A stretch of 64,000 nt of DNA from JAEUTH01 sp039931675 (lineage in GTDB: Bacteria > Bacteroidota > Bacteroidia > AKYH767-A > OLB10), in the NCBI GenBank assembly GCA_039931675.1, contig JBDTRM010000044.1:1-64000 (forward strand), read 5' to 3'. A model generated the notes under the pieces. That model saw only the letters and a program-made list of their open reading frames with translations, ran no database searches and was not told the DNA's origin. Shown one piece after another: positions 53,722-61,658 of this stretch. Position numbers and translations under genes: made by a program. Every line of letters starts with the position of its first letter. Positions within the stretch are counted from its first letter, which is position 1.

Positions 53722-54807
53722 ATGAATATAATACAAATCTCTGATCTCTTTAACACTATAAATTCTGATAATATGAAGATTAAAAAAACAATTGTAACCA
53801 AGGATATTGATAAATATACTTTGGTTGCTTCGCTGAACAAAACGTACAATCCTATTGCCGGTGATGCCGCAATATTTGAAATCATTGAGCCTGGCAAGCA
53901 CATCACTGTGCAAAGTGACAGCAAAAGGAATGTCGCCATTTTTCCAGGTGATTACATCATGGCGGCTTTTGCCGATCGCTATGCAACATCTCAATTTGAA
54001 GGTTATGTTCCTGAAACACCACAGGATGTATATCACATTTTAGGTGCAGGCGGTGCGATAGGAATTGTGAAATCGAAAAATTATGCACTTAAAGATATTG
54101 AACCTACTACTTTAAAATTGGTTGGATATTGTTGTGATGAAAATGGAAAAGTGTTGAACACAAAATTCTATAAAAAACAACTTTCTGAATTTAATGCATC
54201 GGTTCCTTTTGAAACTAAAATTGTTTTGTCCGTTGGTTCAACCATGGACAGCGGTAAAACAACTACTGCGGCATTTGTGGCACGCGGTTTAAAAACTACC
54301 GGTAAAAAAGTAGCCTTTATTAAGTTTACAGGAACATGCTATACAAAAGATAAAGACTTTGTATTGGACTGCGGTGCTGATGTTGCTGTTGATTTTTCTG
54401 ACATGGGTTTTCCATCAACATTCATGTGCAGCAAAAAAGATCTGCTTAATCTTTATCAGTCATTAATAAACTCATTGGTAAAAGAAAGACCCGATTATAT
54501 TGTGATGGAAATCGCAGATGGATTATTGCAACGCGAAACAAATTTTCTGCTGAAGTCAAAAGAATTTATGTCAACTATTCATTCAGTAGTATTTTCATGC
54601 GGTGACAGCTTAAGTGCTTTTTATGGCATTCAATTATTAAAAGAATTCGGAGTTACTCCTGCATTCATTAGCGGGCTTTTCACTATGAGTCCTTTGTTGA
54701 TTGAAGAAGTGAAGCAGAATTGCAGTGTTCCGGTGTTGACCATTGACGAATTAATGACCGGTGAATTTAATCACCTGTTTATAAACTCGGTTTCGGTTGC
54801 AGCCTGA
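53722..54807 (+). CDS. P-loop NTPase of the SIMIBI/DUF1611-like type
   Basis: 361 residues. A Walker A-like loop GSTMDSGKTTTAAFVARGL lies at ~172-190, with KKVAFIKFTGT (switch-like) after it and EIADGLLQRE (possible Walker B) at ~265. The pattern resembles the DUF1611/MobB/dethiobiotin synthetase-type SIMIBI folds. The N-terminal ~155 residues are a separate domain with IVTKDIDKYTLVASLNKTYNP. It is cytoplasmic, 22 nt behind the SBBP paralogue, and overlaps the ABC transporter start by 1 nt (TGATG), so they are coupled. Its substrate is unknown; an alternative ATG is at 53773. Confidence 0.6.
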   Translation: MNIIQISDLFNTINSDNMKIKKTIVTKDIDKYTLVASLNKTYNPIAGDAAIFEIIEPGKHITVQSDSKRNVAIFPGDYIMAAFADRYATSQFEGYVPETPQDVYHILGAGGAIGIVKSKNYALKDIEPTTLKLVGYCCDENGKVLNTKFYKKQLSEFNASVPFETKIVLSVGSTMDSGKTTTAAFVARGLKTTGKKVAFIKFTGTCYTKDKDFVLDCGADVAVDFSDMGFPSTFMCSKKDLLNLYQSLINSLVKERPDYIVMEIADGLLQRETNFLLKSKEFMSTIHSVVFSCGDSLSAFYGIQLLKEFGVTPAFISGLFTMSPLLIEEVKQNCSVPVLTIDELMTGEFNHLFINSVSVAA

Positions 54808-56465
54808 TGATTACGAAATATGAGCTGATTAAAAATTTTTTCAGGGAACATTCGCTTTGGGTGATTGCAACTTTTCTTACAGGCGTTTCTAACTCGGTCT
54901 TAAATGTTTTACTTCCGCTAAGCATCGGTAAATTTTATGAAATAATTTTTCATGATAATTCAACCAAAGGCAAAATAATGTCTTTGCTGCATATTGAAGC
55001 ATCATCTATAGAAACGTTTTTTATATTGTTTGGCTTACTGTTGATTTTAAAATGGATGTTCACCTGGTTTGAACGTTATTCAATTGGCGTGATCACCGAA
55101 AAATTTTCAAAAGAAATGCGTGAGTTATTATTTACTTCCCAGCTTTCGCAATCGGTAACAACATTTGGTCTTAAAGCCCCCGGAAGATATTTGTTGAGAT
55201 ACAGCGGTGATCTCAGTTCAATACAACGATACATCAGCAGGGGCATAATTTATTTCACAGCCGATATAGTTTTTATCATTCTTGCACTCTTCATGTTTTA
55301 TTCTGTGAATGCAAAACTTGCACTTGCACTCATTACCATGTTTCCTGTTGCTTTTCTGATTCTTATTCCGCTTAATAAAAAACTGAGAGCAACCATCACA
55401 GAAAAAAGAAATCAGCAATCAGACAACATTCACTTTATCAGCAATCGCTTAAATTCCTTTTTTACTATTAAAGCATTTAACCGCGAAACACCCGAAGAAA
55501 ATGCTTTTGCAAAACGCTCACGAAAATATTATGATGCTTCGATGGCATATCATCGCATCAATTCTTTATACCAGTCTTTTCAGCCTTTGTTGATTTATGC
55601 CACTATCGGTTTAATATTATTTATCGTTTATAATTATCGTCATGTCTATCACATCAGCAGGAGTGATGTGTTCGTTTTTATATTATTGATGCTATACATG
55701 AGAACGGTTTTAAAACGAATTTTACAAGTTCATGTAATCTGGCAATCGGGTAAATTGTCTTTTGAAAAATTACTCAACATTGTGAATCAACCAAAAGAAG
55801 AAAGAGCAACAGAAATAGAAATTAAAAAAACAGAAGGAGAAATTGTTTTTGATGATGTTAGTTATGGATATAATGACAATAACATATTTATTAAAAACAA
55901 ATCATTCAGAATCCCTGCACGAAGCATAACGCACATTTCAGGAAATCACGGAAGTGGTAAATCAAGTTTACTTAAGTTGATGTTGCGTTTAGCGAATCCG
56001 TTAAGCGGTAATATTTTTATTGATGATGTCAAATTTGATAATGCCTCAGCATTTCAGCTAAGAAAAAAAATATCACTGGTAAGCACAGAGGCTCCACTGC
56101 TCGGTAACAGGGTTTACAAATGCATCAGTTATAACAACAGTGATAACAAGCGGCAGCAAGCTGTAGAATTGCTTTATAAGCTTGGCTATGCAAAAGATCC
56201 TGTTGATGAAAGTGTGCTTGATGAAAATATTGGTGAAGGGGGCAAATCACTTTCAGCAGGTCAGCGCAAGTTATTGTGCTTTGCACGAGCTTTGCTAACC
56301 AACAAGAAAATAATTTTATTGGACGATCCTTTTGCTGATTCAGACATTCAGTCAACTGAAAAAATAATTGCTTTATTAAACGAGTTAAAAAGAAAACATA
56401 CTATTGTAATTGCTTCAACTGATTTACCAGCGTCCCTTAATGTTGATCATGCGATAAAAATTTAA
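54807..56465 (+). CDS. ABC exporter half-transporter with altered catalytic residues
   Basis: 552 residues. Five to six spans at ~15-310, then an ATPase domain (~340-552). Walker A GNHGSGKSS and signature LSAGQRK are intact. The Walker B strand reads KIILLDDPF, so the residue that should be the catalytic Glu is Asp. The H-loop region is IVIASTDL, with Thr where the switch His belongs. Both changes slow hydrolysis in known ABC proteins, as in the degenerate site of asymmetric exporters, yet no partner half-transporter gene is near. Coupled by overlap to the P-loop NTPase gene. Substrate unknown. Confidence 0.88.
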   Translation: MITKYELIKNFFREHSLWVIATFLTGVSNSVLNVLLPLSIGKFYEIIFHDNSTKGKIMSLLHIEASSIETFFILFGLLLILKWMFTWFERYSIGVITEKFSKEMRELLFTSQLSQSVTTFGLKAPGRYLLRYSGDLSSIQRYISRGIIYFTADIVFIILALFMFYSVNAKLALALITMFPVAFLILIPLNKKLRATITEKRNQQSDNIHFISNRLNSFFTIKAFNRETPEENAFAKRSRKYYDASMAYHRINSLYQSFQPLLIYATIGLILFIVYNYRHVYHISRSDVFVFILLMLYMRTVLKRILQVHVIWQSGKLSFEKLLNIVNQPKEERATEIEIKKTEGEIVFDDVSYGYNDNNIFIKNKSFRIPARSITHISGNHGSGKSSLLKLMLRLANPLSGNIFIDDVKFDNASAFQLRKKISLVSTEAPLLGNRVYKCISYNNSDNKRQQAVELLYKLGYAKDPVDESVLDENIGEGGKSLSAGQRKLLCFARALLTNKKIILLDDPFADSDIQSTEKIIALLNELKRKHTIVIASTDLPASLNVDHAIKI

Positions 56466-56477
56466 TCCCCACAAAAA

Positions 56478-56873
56478 ATGAAAAAGATATTGTTACTTAT
56501 TGCAACGGTTACTGTATTAGTTACAGCATGTAAGAAAGATCCAGGATTAGGCGGTGATGCTGCCATTCGCGGCAAAGTGCATGTGAAACATTATAACAGC
56601 ACATTTACTCAATTTATTGGTGAATATGACGGTGCTGATTTGTATGTATATATAACGTATGGTAACCACGTAGGCTACGATACACGCATCAAATCTGATT
56701 ACAAAGGCGAGTTTGAATTTCGCTATCTCTATCCTGGCGACTATAAAGTTTATTTATATTCTATTGATTCAACACTAACTGAACCGAGTGGAACAGTAGC
56801 TGTTGTGAATCAAGTTCATTTAAATGGCCGCAAAGAGCAATATGATTTGGGAACGATAGATATTTTTAATTGA
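56478..56873 (+). CDS. Small lipoprotein with Ig-like/CNA-B-type fold
   Basis: 131 residues. Lipoprotein signal with Cys at ~18 (LVTACKKDPG); the Lys/Lys/Asp after the Cys fits Bacteroidota surface-export signals. The rest is beta-rich (IRGKVHV, DLYVYITYG, RYLYPGDYKVYLYSID), similar to CNA-B or carboxypeptidase-regulatory folds that decorate outer-membrane proteins. It is 12 nt behind the ABC gene and probably part of its operon. Confidence 0.75.
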   Translation: MKKILLLIATVTVLVTACKKDPGLGGDAAIRGKVHVKHYNSTFTQFIGEYDGADLYVYITYGNHVGYDTRIKSDYKGEFEFRYLYPGDYKVYLYSIDSTLTEPSGTVAVVNQVHLNGRKEQYDLGTIDIFN

Positions 56874-56882
56874 AGAATCTTA

Positions 56883-56940
56883 GCCACAAAGGCTCAAAGA
56901 AAAGTATAAATGGAACTTGGCGTCTTTGTGCCTTAGAGGC
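56883..56940. repeat. Short imperfect inverted repeat
   Basis: Arms 56883-56899 and 56924-56940 (GCCACAAAGG..CAAAG / CTTTGTGCC..GGC) pair at 14 of 17 positions around a 24-nt loop, filling the gap between the lipoprotein gene and the next. Similar in style to 14887-15014. Confidence 0.55.
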
Positions 56941-56954
56941 AATAAATATTTAAA

Positions 56955-57527
56955 ATGAAAAAGAATTTAATTTATAAAGTGTGTCTGTTTTTTATCGCAT
57001 TGCTGTTCAGTGAAAATTTGATAGCGCAATCGGTAAAAGATATTGTTGATCTTAAAATCAAAACAGTTTATTCAAAAACCGTTGATGCAAGAAAGACTCA
57101 GAAAAGCATTAAACACAACATTACGAAATATGATAAACATGGAAATGTTATTGAAGCAATTGAATTAAATGATGATAGTGTAATTACCAAATGGGAAAAA
57201 TTTAAGTACAATAATCATGATGATGAAACTGAATATCAACTATCGGATACAGCAGGTAATGTAACAAAGACTACCATCACAACTTATGATAAGTGGAACC
57301 AGGAAGCGGAAAAGATAACAAAAGATGCTTCGGGCAAAGTGCTGGAAAAAGTAGCTTCAACTTATGATGTAAACAATAATAAAATATTAGAAACAACAAC
57401 TGATAAGGATGGAATCATAATCCGTAAAGTGTTATTTGAATACGATAACAAAGGCATGATAAAGAGCCGGAAGTTTTACAATGAGAAAGGTGAGTTAACC
57501 TACTCGAAAGAACACATCTACAATTAA
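56955..57527 (+). CDS. Secreted protein with YD/RHS-like repeats
   Basis: 190 residues. Signal peptide (ends LIAQ). Then repeats of Y.K.GN.....: ITKYDKHGNVIE, KYNNHDDETEYQ, TTYDKWNQEAEK, STYDVNNNKILE, FEYDNKGMIKSR, reminiscent of RHS/YD or lipoprotein wax repeats. Periplasmic or secreted. No T9SS domain or lipobox. It may bind the wall or a sugar, but I cannot assign a function. Confidence 0.7.
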   Translation: MKKNLIYKVCLFFIALLFSENLIAQSVKDIVDLKIKTVYSKTVDARKTQKSIKHNITKYDKHGNVIEAIELNDDSVITKWEKFKYNNHDDETEYQLSDTAGNVTKTTITTYDKWNQEAEKITKDASGKVLEKVASTYDVNNNKILETTTDKDGIIIRKVLFEYDNKGMIKSRKFYNEKGELTYSKEHIYN

Positions 57528-57614
57528 TGCAATTCAGAAAAAAATGTTGAATAATGAACTGAATAATGAATGTTGAAGTTTTTAATCTACAGAATAAAAT
57601 TATAGCATCCTCTA

Positions 57615-58316
57615 ATGCAATTCAAAATCAAAAATATTTTTCCTTTCTTAAAACGACTTTTACTTTTCGTTGTAACAACTTTAATCAGTTGTTATAATTG
57701 TTCCGCGCAGCAAAAAGATTTTGAAGGAATATTCAGTATTAATCTTGAGAAAAAAATTTCGCGGTCATTTTCAATTGGTGTGCTGCAGCAAAATGCATTC
57801 AATCAGAATCTCAATGAACTTGGGTATTGGTTTTTAGAGGCAGGTTTAGATTACAGGCTAACCAGGAACTTTACGCTCAGTGGTGCTTACCGTTATATGG
57901 AAAGAAGAAACAGGGGTAACTTTTACCATACACGTCAATTGCTTATCGGAGATTTTACTTATTCGAAAAGCGTAAAGCGATTTTCGTTTTCAATGCGCGC
58001 CCGTTTTCAAAACATGTACTATGGTGATTTATTGGAAACTGATTATCGCGCACCTAAGTTATATAACCGCGATCGGTTTACGTTACGTTATAAGATAAAT
58101 TACTATTTAGCTCCATATATTTCGACCGAAATATTTTTTCCGCTTAACAATCCCGTTAACAAAAGTATGAACCAGGTCCGTGGAACCATTGGGTTTTTTT
58201 ACCAGTTCAACGAACGCTTTAAAACGGAAATTTATTACCAGGTTCAGCAACAGTTGAATGTGAAAAATAAATACACTTATTATGTCTTATCTTTAAACCT
58301 GTATTATAAGCTTTAG
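57615..58316 (+). CDS. DUF2490 outer-membrane beta-barrel protein
   Basis: 233 residues. Signal sequence (MQFKIKN start, ending NCSAQ), then alternating amphipathic strands ending in aromatic residues (FSIGVLQQNAF, YWFLEAGLDYRLTRNFTLSGAYRYMERRN, RFSFSMRARFQNMYYGDLL) and a C-terminal YVLSLNLYYKL typical of barrel insertion by BamA. DUF2490 proteins are common in Bacteroidota; their substrate is unknown. 3 nt before the asparaginase gene, so co-transcribed. Confidence 0.87.
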   Translation: MQFKIKNIFPFLKRLLLFVVTTLISCYNCSAQQKDFEGIFSINLEKKISRSFSIGVLQQNAFNQNLNELGYWFLEAGLDYRLTRNFTLSGAYRYMERRNRGNFYHTRQLLIGDFTYSKSVKRFSFSMRARFQNMYYGDLLETDYRAPKLYNRDRFTLRYKINYYLAPYISTEIFFPLNNPVNKSMNQVRGTIGFFYQFNERFKTEIYYQVQQQLNVKNKYTYYVLSLNLYYKL

Positions 58317-58319
58317 TTT

Positions 58320-59357
58320 ATGTCAAGAATTATTCTGATATTATTTTTTATTTCAATGACTGGAATTTCGTATGTTGATGCGCAGGCAAAAAAGAATCTG
58401 ATGAAACATTCTATAGCAATAGCCGTGCACGGAGGTGCGGGCAATCTCAAAAAACTTGGACTTACACCAGAGCAGGAAAAAAATTATCGCGACACGCTTG
58501 CTTTGGCGCTCCATACAGGCTATGAAATTTTAAAAAAGGGCGGAAGCAGTGTTGATGCAGTTCAGGCTGCCATCAATGTATTGGAGGATTCGCCATTATT
58601 TAATGCAGGCAAAGGCTCAGTATTTACCAATGACAGCATTAATGAAATGGATGCTGCAATAATGAATGGTGCCGATCTTAAATGTGGTGCTGTGGCAGGT
58701 GTGCGCACTATTAAAAATCCGATTAACGCAGCACGGGTGATTATGGATAGCTCGCAATTTGTTTTTCTTTCAGGACGTGGTGCTGAAAAATTTGCTGCCG
58801 AACAGCATCTCGAAATTGTTGACCCTTCTTATTTTTATACAAAATCACGTTGGGATCAATTGCAAAAATTAATTCATACCGATACTGTTGCACTTGATCA
58901 TGATTCAACTACAGGTGATATAACACCGATGAAGGATGAAAAATTCGGTACGGTGGGATGTGTGGCAATTGATGAGCATGGAAACCTTGCAGCCGGAACT
59001 TCAACAGGCGGACTTGCCAATAAAAAATACAATCGTATTGGTGATTCACCTTTGATTGGTGCAGGCACTTATGCGAATAATAAAACATGTGCAGTTTCCT
59101 GCACCGGCAAAGGCGAAGATTTTATCCGTTTGGTTGTTGCTTATGATATTTCTGCTTTGATGCAATACAGGAATATCACTTTAAAAGATGCTGCCACTTA
59201 TGTGATTATGCAAAAGCTAAAAAAAGCAGGCGGACGCGGAGGTTGTATCGCCATTGATAAATACGGACACATTCAAATGCCTTATACCACCGATGGAATG
59301 TTCAGAGGTTATATTGATACAAAAGGAAAAATGAATGTGATGATTTGGGAGAAGTGA
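58320..59357 (+). CDS. iaaA: Secreted isoaspartyl peptidase / plant-type L-asparaginase
   Basis: 345 residues. Signal peptide (ends VDAQ), then HGGAGN, GSVFTND, EMDAAIMNG and the self-cleavage/nucleophile region FGTVGCVAIDEHGN, with Thr of GTVG (~residue 204) the new N-terminal nucleophile. Then GTSTGGLANKKYNRIGDSPLIGAGTYAN. Family members release beta-aspartyl residues or hydrolyse asparagine after cutting into two subunits. Export to the periplasm is a notable variation. It closes the run that starts at 47114. Confidence 0.92.
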   Translation: MSRIILILFFISMTGISYVDAQAKKNLMKHSIAIAVHGGAGNLKKLGLTPEQEKNYRDTLALALHTGYEILKKGGSSVDAVQAAINVLEDSPLFNAGKGSVFTNDSINEMDAAIMNGADLKCGAVAGVRTIKNPINAARVIMDSSQFVFLSGRGAEKFAAEQHLEIVDPSYFYTKSRWDQLQKLIHTDTVALDHDSTTGDITPMKDEKFGTVGCVAIDEHGNLAAGTSTGGLANKKYNRIGDSPLIGAGTYANNKTCAVSCTGKGEDFIRLVVAYDISALMQYRNITLKDAATYVIMQKLKKAGGRGGCIAIDKYGHIQMPYTTDGMFRGYIDTKGKMNVMIWEK

Positions 59358-59375
59358 GGTGATATTATTGTTGTT

Positions 59376-60539
59376 TTATTTTCCGAACGTAGCAAAAGCC
59401 AGCACATCTTTTTCAGTGATGTTTTTATCACAAAGAATAATCAGGCGTTCAATTACATTTCGCAATTCGCGTATGTTACCGGTCCAGTTTATTTTTTGTA
59501 ATTCATTGTAGGCAGCGGTGGTAAATGTTTTAAGAGGCATTGAATAATCTTCACAAATTTCTTTTGCAAAATAATCGGCAAGAATGGGGATGTCATCTTT
59601 TCTGTCATTGAGTGAAGGCACATGAATCAAAATCACACTGAGGCGGTGGTACAAGTCTTCGCGAAAATTTCCTTTTTCAATTTCTTTTTTGAGGTCTTTA
59701 TTGGTAGCCGCAATAACACGCACATTTACTGAAATATCTTTTTCGCCACCCACACGTGTAATTTTATTTTCCTGCAAAGCGCGAAGAACTTTGGCTTGCG
59801 CACTTACACTCATGTCGCCAATTTCATCCATGAATATGGTGCCACCGTTTGCCTGTTCAAATTTGCCGAGACGTTGTTTGATAGCAGATGTAAACGAACC
59901 TTTTTCATGACCGAATAATTCACTCTCAATTAGCTCTGATGGTATAGCCGCGCAGTTAACTTCAACCAAAGGCAAAGCAGAGCGGTTACTTTTTTCGTGA
60001 AGCCATCTTGCTACCAATTCTTTTCCTGTTCCGTTATCACCGGTGATGAGTACACGCGCATCGGTAGGTGCAACTTTATCAATCAAATCTTTTATGCGTT
60101 TTATTGGTTCCGATTCGCCAATCATGGACGCTGTTTTATAAATTTTCTTTTTAAGCGTTTTGGTTTCAGTAATGAGTGTTGATTTATCCATTGCATTACG
60201 CAGTGTAATAAGCAGGCGGTTTAAGTCAAGCGGCTTACTGATGTAATCAAATGCGCCTTTCTTAATAGCTTCAACAGCAGTTTCAATATTGCCGTGTCCG
60301 CTTATCATTACTACGGGAACATCAGGTTGTCTTTCCTGTAACTTATCAAGCACTTCAAGCCCATCCATCTTACCCATTTTTATATCACAAAAAATGAGAT
60401 CGAATTTTTCTTTCTCGGCAATTTTCAAACCTTCTATTCCATCAGCAGCTTCCATCACTTCATGCTTTTCATATTCAAGAATTTCGCGCATCGAATTTCT
60501 GATGGGGCGTTCATCATCTATAACTAAGATTTTTGACAT
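59376..60539 (-). CDS. NtrC-type sigma-54 response regulator lacking a DNA-binding domain
   Basis: 387 residues. Receiver (~1-120: VIDDERPIR, FCDIKMGKMDG with phospho-Asp ~53, MISGHGN, SKPLD) and AAA+ domain (~140-370: TGDNGTGKELVARWLH, ELFGHEKGSFTSAIKQRLG, GGTIFMDEIGDM, RVIAATNKDL, GNIRELRNVIERL). The sigma-54 contact loop is GSFTSA instead of GAFTGA, and the chain ends soon after the AAA+ domain, with no Fis-type helix-turn-helix. Similar lengths are common in Bacteroidota regulators. It may act from solution. No cognate kinase is adjacent. Confidence 0.9.
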   Translation of the reverse strand: MSKILVIDDERPIRNSMREILEYEKHEVMEAADGIEGLKIAEKEKFDLIFCDIKMGKMDGLEVLDKLQERQPDVPVVMISGHGNIETAVEAIKKGAFDYISKPLDLNRLLITLRNAMDKSTLITETKTLKKKIYKTASMIGESEPIKRIKDLIDKVAPTDARVLITGDNGTGKELVARWLHEKSNRSALPLVEVNCAAIPSELIESELFGHEKGSFTSAIKQRLGKFEQANGGTIFMDEIGDMSVSAQAKVLRALQENKITRVGGEKDISVNVRVIAATNKDLKKEIEKGNFREDLYHRLSVILIHVPSLNDRKDDIPILADYFAKEICEDYSMPLKTFTTAAYNELQKINWTGNIRELRNVIERLIILCDKNITEKDVLAFATFGK

Positions 60540-60595
60540 TGTTGGGGATTGGGAATTATGTTAATTGGGTAAATTGGTAATTGGGTAATTCGTAA

Positions 60596-60645
60596 TTGCG
60601 AGGAACGAAGCCCGACCGAACGGAACGGGCGGGCAATCTGTTGAA
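60596..60645. repeat. Dispersed sequence with CGAACGG-type insert
   Basis: TTGCGAGGAACGAAGC and GCAATCTG match in inverse order the AGATTGCTTCGTTCCTCGTA of 45782-45807, but ~23 nt of GC-rich hairpin-like sequence (CCGACCGAACGGAACGGGCGGG) splits it. Confidence 0.6.
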
Positions 60646-60670
60646 TCTTACAACATTCTTAATTTGCAAT

Positions 60671-60874
60671 TTATAGTTTCTGATTCTCGCTTTTGATTTC
60701 GGAATTTATTCTTTGTTTTCTTCTTACAAATCCGAATGCAAAAGCCAGCAATGCAATGATAAAATATCCAATGGATTCACTTAATGACTTTGTGATTAGT
60801 TGGAAAATTCCAATTAAAAATGAAATTGAACCAATGGTAAACCACATTATTTCAAGAATTTTTAAAGTCTTCAT
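60671..60874 (-). CDS. Small two-span membrane protein
   Basis: 67 residues. Two hydrophobic stretches (MWFTIGSISFLIGIFQLI, GYFIIALLAFAFGFV) and a basic tail (RRKQR), so an inner-membrane hairpin with both ends inside. Stands between the NtrC-like gene and lptC. Composition supports a real gene, but no family is recognised. Confidence 0.6.
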   Translation of the reverse strand: MKTLKILEIMWFTIGSISFLIGIFQLITKSLSESIGYFIIALLAFAFGFVRRKQRINSEIKSENQKL

Positions 60875-60910
60875 ATCTTGATTTACGATTTATGATTCAT
60901 CCATAGTAAT

Positions 60911-60941
60911 GTGTCTGACACCCGAAAAAGGTGTCTGACAC
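60911..60941. repeat. Twin 11-nt palindromes
   Basis: GTGTCTGACAC twice with a 9-nt gap (60911-60921, 60931-60941). Each is a GTGTC/GACAC palindrome with one central base. It might be a twin operator for the small membrane protein or a dispersed repeat. Confidence 0.65.
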
Positions 60942-60983
60942 AATCCAATTTCCAATTTTCAATTTTCCAATTTCAACTTATAA

Positions 60984-61547
60984 TTATTTCAAACTGTCTT
61001 CTTTATTTATTGTAATATTTCCTTTAGGATGAAGTATTTTATATTTTGTAAAATCCTGGTTGGCTTCTAAACCTTCGCCCATAATAACTTCGGTAGAAGT
61101 AGTAATTTTTACAAATGCATCTGAGGTATATTTACCAGTTCTTTCATCATAAGTTAATTGCTCGGTATTGAGCTGATCTCCCTTTGCATTCCGCACTACC
61201 ACATCATTACGGGCTTCCAGCGTTTTTTTCAATTCATCCCTTATTGCGTATTTAGCAGTAAGGGTGCTTGTTTCTTTCGCCTCATTATCATAAAAAAACA
61301 TTTTAACTCCTTTTGGCAATTCAGTATGTGGCTGTTTTTCATAATAGCGAAGCATGACAGGGGTTTGCAATCTTGCTTTTATATGTGCTGAATCGCTGTA
61401 AACTATTTCAAGACCGTTAACCGTTTCGGTAGGTTCATTATTTACCTTAGTAATACGATTAATCTCGCCCTCATCATTTTTGCATGATAAAATTACCAGG
61501 CAAAGCAGTGTAAAAAGTGTTAATCCAATGTATTTTAAAAAATGCAT
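60984..61547 (-). CDS. lptC: LptC, lipopolysaccharide export protein
   Basis: 187 residues from the ATG at 61547, giving a lipoprotein-type signal (MHFLKYIGLTLFTLLCLVILSC, kept short: hydrophobic then LSC). The rest is a LptC-type beta-jellyroll (YSDSAHIKARLQTPVM, KGVKMFFYDNEAKETSTLTA, EARNDVVVRNAKGDQLNTEQLTY). LptC carries lipid A/LPS between inner-membrane LptBFG and LptA. The order coaX, OMP, lptC is common in Bacteroidota. The upstream ATG at 61571 would add 8 residues. Confidence 0.88.
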   Translation of the reverse strand: MHFLKYIGLTLFTLLCLVILSCKNDEGEINRITKVNNEPTETVNGLEIVYSDSAHIKARLQTPVMLRYYEKQPHTELPKGVKMFFYDNEAKETSTLTAKYAIRDELKKTLEARNDVVVRNAKGDQLNTEQLTYDERTGKYTSDAFVKITTSTEVIMGEGLEANQDFTKYKILHPKGNITINKEDSLK

Positions 61548-61658
61548 TTTATAGGGTGAATGAAAGAACAAAAGTAACAGAAGGAATTTAACAGTAAAAG
61601 CTAAGCGTTGCGATAAGCAATTTCAAAAAGAAGACTTGTGAGAAACAGCCTGCTATCA

